This document shows, piece by piece, positions 13,823-17,422 of a stretch of 17,422 nt of DNA; positions within the stretch are counted from its first letter, which is position 1, and each line of letters starts with the position of its first letter. The translations under genes were made by a program, and so were the position numbers. Under the pieces are notes generated by a model. That model did not search any database. It had not been told where the DNA came from and saw nothing but the letters and a program-made list of their open reading frames with translations. Origin of the DNA: Opitutaceae bacterium (GTDB lineage Bacteria > Verrucomicrobiota > Verrucomicrobiae > Opitutales > Opitutaceae); assembly GCA_031266495.1 (NCBI GenBank), contig JAISAX010000087.1:1-17422 (forward strand). The letters run 5' to 3'.

Positions 13823-14902
13823 ATGACATTCCCCTGCGAACCCGCGCCCGACTTGAACCTCGCACAGCCCCCTGCGCCGAAAACAGCGGGCACCGGCAAC
13901 CAGCATGACAGGATTTTCCGTCACGCGTTTTCCCTGCCGGTGGTGGCGCGACAATTTCTGCGAAAATGGCTGCCAGGCGAGATGGTTGAACAAATCAACT
14001 GGAAGACGCTCAGGGTGAATCCGGTTTCCGGCATCAACGAAGCCCTCGCCGAGCGTCGGGAGGATATTGTTTACCGGCTAAACGTCGCCGGAGGAGAGGT
14101 TCATTTTTACATTTTGATCGAGCATCAGACGAAAATCGACCGGTTCATGGCGCAGCGCGTTTTTGAGGAGACGGGTCTGGTCTGGCAGCAGGACACGCGG
14201 GATTGCGCGGAGGCGAAAGGCAAGGCGCAGACGAAAACCTCACAGCAGCAAGGCTGCGACGCGGGAAAACTCCCTCTGGTCGTGCCAATGGTGCTGCATC
14301 CCGGCCCCGGCAAATGGGGAAAGATCTGGCGTCTGGCCGACCTGATCAACGTGCCACCCCGCATGGAAAAATGGGCGCGGACGTTTATGCCCGATTGCGG
14401 ATTTATCGTGGTGGAACTCGCCGGACTCCCGCTCGAAAAGCTGGCCGACGGCCACCTCGCCCGCGCCATCCTCGGCGCACTCCAGGGCGAGCGGCTCGGC
14501 ATGATGAACATCCGCAAAATCTCGCGGTTGATCGACGAACTTTTCGCCGATCCCGACCAGGCAGCGGCCAAAGCCGTCGCCAGGCAGCTCTGGACCTACA
14601 TGCTACGCTGTTCCGAGTTGAAAAATCAGGAAGTCGGGAAGATTGTTGCCGCACACGTCCCAACCGAACACAGAAAGACATTCATGAGCACCGCTGAACG
14701 ACTTAAACACGAAGGCATACAGGAAGGCATTGAACGCGGCCTTGAACGCGGTCTTGAACGCGGCGAACTGATCGGGCGTATTCAGGTGATGCAGGAAATC
14801 CTCGGCAGGAAGGTGACGTCGCGCAAGAACCTCGTCGGCAAGCCTCTCGCCACACTCAACACCCTGCTTGAACGCCTCCGCTCCGAACACCAGTCCCGCT
14901 AG
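13823..14902 (+). CDS. Rpn-family (PD-(D/E)XK) recombination-promoting nuclease / putative transposase, 359 aa
   Basis: Matches the Rpn/Transposase_31 type. N-terminal HDRIFRHAFSLPVVARQFLR (28-47) is followed by the nuclease core: EDIVYRL (80-86, Asp81) and FYILIEHQTKID (95-106, Glu100, Gln102, Lys104). The middle GKLPLVVPMVLHPG (148-161) and a helical second half follow. The C-terminus has a charged segment, GIQEGIERGLERGLERGEL, encoded by 12-bp direct repeats of TTGAACGCGG type (about 14731-14765), before LIGRIQVMQEILG. Known Rpn proteins cut DNA and raise RecA-independent recombination; E. coli RpnA is the model. The gene has no terminal repeats of its own, so it is not an intact transposon. 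Start ATG without Shine-Dalgarno. Confidence 0.85.
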   Translation: MTFPCEPAPDLNLAQPPAPKTAGTGNQHDRIFRHAFSLPVVARQFLRKWLPGEMVEQINWKTLRVNPVSGINEALAERREDIVYRLNVAGGEVHFYILIEHQTKIDRFMAQRVFEETGLVWQQDTRDCAEAKGKAQTKTSQQQGCDAGKLPLVVPMVLHPGPGKWGKIWRLADLINVPPRMEKWARTFMPDCGFIVVELAGLPLEKLADGHLARAILGALQGERLGMMNIRKISRLIDELFADPDQAAAKAVARQLWTYMLRCSELKNQEVGKIVAAHVPTEHRKTFMSTAERLKHEGIQEGIERGLERGLERGELIGRIQVMQEILGRKVTSRKNLVGKPLATLNTLLERLRSEHQSR

Positions 14903-15873
14903 CCGAACTGGCAATTGGAATGCTCCGTGTAGCAGAGTCCTTCGACATGCTCAGGCCCCCGATCTCTGTCGAGAGGCCACTCTGGCGACCTTGAGCATGC
15001 GACTTTTGACGTTAGACCCGGAAGAGCGGGAAAAATGCAGGCTAGCGTAGGGCTGTTTTTTCGACGGACCGGATGAGGATGCCGTGAGGGTCGGTAGTGG
15101 AGGCGGCACTCTGGAGGTGCAGGTAACTCGGAAAAGGATTCCCAATAGCGATCGTGTGCGGTGCGGATGAGCATGTGAAGACGTCCGTCCGAAAGTTCGG
15201 AGATCGTCGGTTCGGCTCCGCAGTTTTCCCAGCGAAGGCCTTCGTGCAGCCAGACCAGATCGGGGCCGGAAATCACCGGGAGAGAGACGTAGCGCCAGGT
15301 GGCACCATCGTCATCGGAGAGGTACACGATGGCGTGCTGACGACCGTCATCACCGGCAGAGGTGGCCGCATGGACGGGGAAGAGCCAGCGTTGGCGGGAC
15401 CGAAGCGGAAGCGGCTGGCGCGGGGTAAGCATCCGGGGGAGGAGGTCGCCCACGCGCGTGGTGGCGAAGGGGCCGTCGGGGCCTTGTGTGGAACGGTGGA
15501 GGTAGAGGCCGGGTGTCGGGCAGTTGGCATGGATGCTGTGGAACTCCTCAAGGGTGACAGGGCCGCCTTCGTGGCAAAAGAGGGTCAGCCAGTCTCCTGA
15601 CCAGGGGCTGCGGACCGTGGCTCCGGGAGAAAGGGGCGGAGAATCTTTCTCGATCCAGGAAAAGCCGTGGTCGGGGCTGGAGAGGTAGATATTGCGGACG
15701 GTACCGCGGGCAAAGCTGCCACGGAAGCCGTAGTGCCGGATTTCGCCATCGGGCAGGAGCATGAGCTCGCGAATGGCGTTGGTCGGAGGGATGCCGACGA
15801 TCTGCGGGGCGAAGACAGACCGGAGGCGAGCGAGCGAAGCCGGGGATGTTGTGTTTGTTATCTGGATACGAGA
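14899..15873 (-). pseudogene. Exo-alpha-sialidase (BNR/Asp-box) remnant
   Basis: The longest frame is 14899-15762, but sialidase-like residues already begin upstream of its ATG (FAPQIVGIPPTNAIREL, codons before 15762) with no start codon before the previous gene's TGA. Two Asp boxes are visible: SPDHGFSW (29-36) and SDDDGATW (149-156). Also present are RQPLPLRSRQRW and NCGAEPTISELSDGRLHMLI with RTAHDRYWESFSE (181-212), typical of a neuraminidase propeller. After SFSE (about 15127) the expected next Asp-box blade is missing; the frame runs into Pro/Arg-rich text and the inverted repeat. Both ends are thus lost, and the product would be a partial propeller. It follows the CBM9-like gene in the same direction, so it once belonged to that operon. 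An alternative, an unusually short active protein, is less likely. Confidence 0.72.
14943..15002. repeat. Inverted repeat between converging genes
   Basis: CATGCTCA (14946-14953) and TGAGCATG (14992-14999) form an 8-bp stem enclosing a second hairpin CTCT-GTCG-AGAG (14964-14975). The flank CTTCGACATGCTCAGG is of the kind often scattered between genes in bacteria. It lies between the converging Rpn-type gene and the decayed sialidase, and forms part of the latter's nonsense C-terminal frame. Confidence 0.55.
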
Positions 15874-16701
15874 TCAGTTTTCCGGTGAACGGTGCTCGAA
15901 AACGAGCCAGCCAAAGCGGGCAGGCGCGTGAGGTTTCGGGATTTTGAGGCCGGAATCCGTCCAGATCGAAAAAATCCCCCAGCCCTCGGCGGGATGATTC
16001 CAGCGAGCAAAATTGGCGCGGAGTTTTCCGGGAGGGCGGTTCGTCGCGCCATCCGGTTTCTGTGCATCACGGAATGAAATACGAATCACTCGCCAGGGAA
16101 TCTCCATTTGCATGATCCAGCCCGCGTTCGTCGCAACCGTGCTCCATTCGCGCAGCGACGCCACCCGCGCCGTGGAGACGCGAACACCGTCGGGTGCGTT
16201 CCAGTCGATATTCAGGTCGTTGACGTTCCGCGGGCGCAGGTCGGTGATGACGCCGTCCGGATTGATTTCGAAGCCAATCGCCTCGACAGGATTCTCTTCG
16301 GGTGGCGCGAGGAAAACCTCGACGCAGTCGTCACGCCACGTATCGCCGTCGGGCTGGCGCGCCGGGTCGGCGCGGACGTGGCTGTCCTCCGCGAGAAAGG
16401 TCACGAACAACGCCTCTTGCGTCGCGAGCAGGAGAACTTCGGTGGGTTCGAGTGGCTGCCCGCTTTTCTTTTCTTGCCTCCAGAAGTCGCGTAACGTCAG
16501 GCGCGCGGCGCGTGTTTTCCATTCGAGCCCGGAGGGACGTTCTCCCGGTTGTATTTTTATGCCAGATACGAAAGGGATTTTTATAAAAATTTCCTCCCCA
16601 TCCGTTGCGTGCGCCGGGAAAGCGAAGACGGCACAGGCGCAAGCGAGGAGCACGCGAAACGGCAATCGCGTCCGGAGTGTTTTTGTTTTCCTCCGGTTCA
16701 T
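15874..16701 (-). CDS. Secreted CBM9-like carbohydrate-binding protein, 275 aa
   Basis: Basic N-terminus MNRRKTKTLRTR, hydrophobic FRVLLACACAVFAF and AHA cleavage site give a signal peptide of about 32 residues. The mature part resembles the carbohydrate-binding family 9-like (DOMON-type) sandwich: a WKTRAARLTLRDF opening, LLLATQEALFVTFLAEDSHV (about 90-109), DTWRDDCVEVFLAPP (about 119-133, the most conserved block), FEINPDGVITDLRP, WIMQMEIPW and RANFARWN near residues 230-237. It probably binds sugars outside the cell; no catalytic domain is seen. Its ATG overlaps the stop of the preceding prepilin gene (ATGA), so the two are translationally coupled. The sialidase remnant follows at once. 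Confidence 0.82.
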   Translation of the reverse strand: MNRRKTKTLRTRLPFRVLLACACAVFAFPAHATDGEEIFIKIPFVSGIKIQPGERPSGLEWKTRAARLTLRDFWRQEKKSGQPLEPTEVLLLATQEALFVTFLAEDSHVRADPARQPDGDTWRDDCVEVFLAPPEENPVEAIGFEINPDGVITDLRPRNVNDLNIDWNAPDGVRVSTARVASLREWSTVATNAGWIMQMEIPWRVIRISFRDAQKPDGATNRPPGKLRANFARWNHPAEGWGIFSIWTDSGLKIPKPHAPARFGWLVFEHRSPEN

Positions 16702-17399
16702 CTGGCGTCGTCGAGTTTATGAAAAAGCCAGCCTGTGCCGTTTGCGGCGGAGACCATTGTCGCATTGGCCAGCCATTGGACACTGCCGTTCAGCCGAAAG
16801 ACATTCGCACCCGTGCCGTTGTGATTCGCGTGGGGCACGCCCGTGCTTTGTCCGCCTGCGATCCACCAGGCGTTGTAGTCAATGATGGCGATGCGGCGTG
16901 GCGGCAAATCCGCGAGCCGCGCGCTTTCTCCGACATTTTTGTTGTTTATCGAGATCCCGCACGGCTCGTTGCCCTGAGCGTCGGCGCCCGTGTCGTTGTT
17001 CATGTAATACGTGCAATCGCCTGCCGCCGACCATTGCATCAGCGATGCGATTTTTTGCGGGTTGGCTCCGGGGCAGCGCAAAACCGGAGGGATGATTTTC
17101 AGGTCGTTGCCGTTCGCGGGCCGCGCGAAGCCGAGGTAAGGCAGCAGTTCGCCAAAATTGTAGTAAGCGCCGCCAACGGAGATTTTCGAGATGGCGTTGC
17201 CGCGCGGGCCGAAGCCTTTGTTTTCGTCGGCGAACAGGAGCAGCGCCATGCCGGTCTGCCGGACGTTGCTGGCGCAGGCGGCTTTTTTTGCCGTCTCGCG
17301 GACCTTGCCGGCAGTCGGAATGATGATGGCGGCAAGGATGCCAATGATAGCAATGACCGTCAGAAGTTCGACCAGTGTGAAGGCGTGGTTGGTTTTCAT
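16698..17399 (-). CDS. Prepilin-type N-terminal methylation protein, 233 aa
   Basis: Starts MKTNHA and then FTLVELLTVIAIIGILAAII, the prepilin cleavage and methylation signature, with Glu at +5 and Ala (not Gly) before the cleavage site. Both this and the prepilin-type protein at 9309 continue GKVRE..ARRA/AKKA..SN.RQ, so they are paralogues. The C-terminal motif is degenerate: HNGTGANVFRLNGS has ten residues between His and the Asn-Gly that replaces Asp-Gly. First gene of a minus-strand operon with the CBM9-like gene. The promoter lies beyond the window; the 23 bases at 17400-17422 show no Shine-Dalgarno sequence. Confidence 0.9.
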   Translation of the reverse strand: MKTNHAFTLVELLTVIAIIGILAAIIIPTAGKVRETAKKAACASNVRQTGMALLLFADENKGFGPRGNAISKISVGGAYYNFGELLPYLGFARPANGNDLKIIPPVLRCPGANPQKIASLMQWSAAGDCTYYMNNDTGADAQGNEPCGISINNKNVGESARLADLPPRRIAIIDYNAWWIAGGQSTGVPHANHNGTGANVFRLNGSVQWLANATMVSAANGTGWLFHKLDDAR

Positions 17400-17422
17400 G
17401 GAGAAAAAGCGTGTGTGAGTGC

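Noticed and set aside
13823..14999. Intact transposon carrying the Rpn-type gene
   Set aside because: No inverted repeat pair or target duplication brackets the gene; the inverted repeat at 14946-14999 lies wholly on one side.

Overview
The window is high-GC DNA, about two thirds G+C by eye, and most likely comes from a Verrucomicrobiota chromosome, plausibly Opitutaceae. This is an inference. It rests on two PEP-CTERM proteins, two prepilin-domain proteins (one with an exact H-X9-DG motif), a CBM9-like protein, start codons that almost all lack a Shine-Dalgarno sequence, and frequent long poly-C runs. No rRNA, tRNA, CRISPR array or intact insertion sequence is visible.

Positions 1-3808 (+ strand) hold the 3' part of a YgjP-type metal-dependent hydrolase, a long repeat-filled gap, an unrecognised protein, a PEP-CTERM protein and a two-ACT-domain protein. 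The gaps contain a nine-unit array of 21-bp hairpin repeats (1164-1346), two inverted copies of a REP-like module (746-806 and 3082-3144), and 7-8 bp purine-rich tandem repeats after all four stop codons.

Positions 3809-5366 hold, on the minus strand, a SpoU/TrmH RNA methyltransferase and a RelB/DinJ-like antitoxin that looks frameshifted and has no toxin partner. A poly-C tract, a strong bidirectional terminator and a palindrome-rich stretch follow.

Positions 5367-7910 are housekeeping cofactor synthesis: panC (pantothenate/CoA) then nadB (NAD). nadB carries a 19-bp C homopolymer inside its reading frame.

Positions 8045-13394 form an accessory cassette: a LacI-family regulator, a prepilin-like H-X9-DG protein, an autotransporter-type beta-strand PEP-CTERM protein and a secreted parallel beta-helix protein. 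TAACG-type operator-like sites lie upstream of the regulator and of the prepilin gene, which suggests a self-regulated set of surface and carbohydrate-related proteins.

Positions 13395-17422 hold an Rpn-type nuclease gene (+) facing a minus-strand operon: a prepilin-like protein, a CBM9-like secreted protein overlapping it by 4 bp, and a decayed sialidase. The two prepilin-led cassettes look like modules for handling extracellular glycans; the substrate cannot be read from the sequence.
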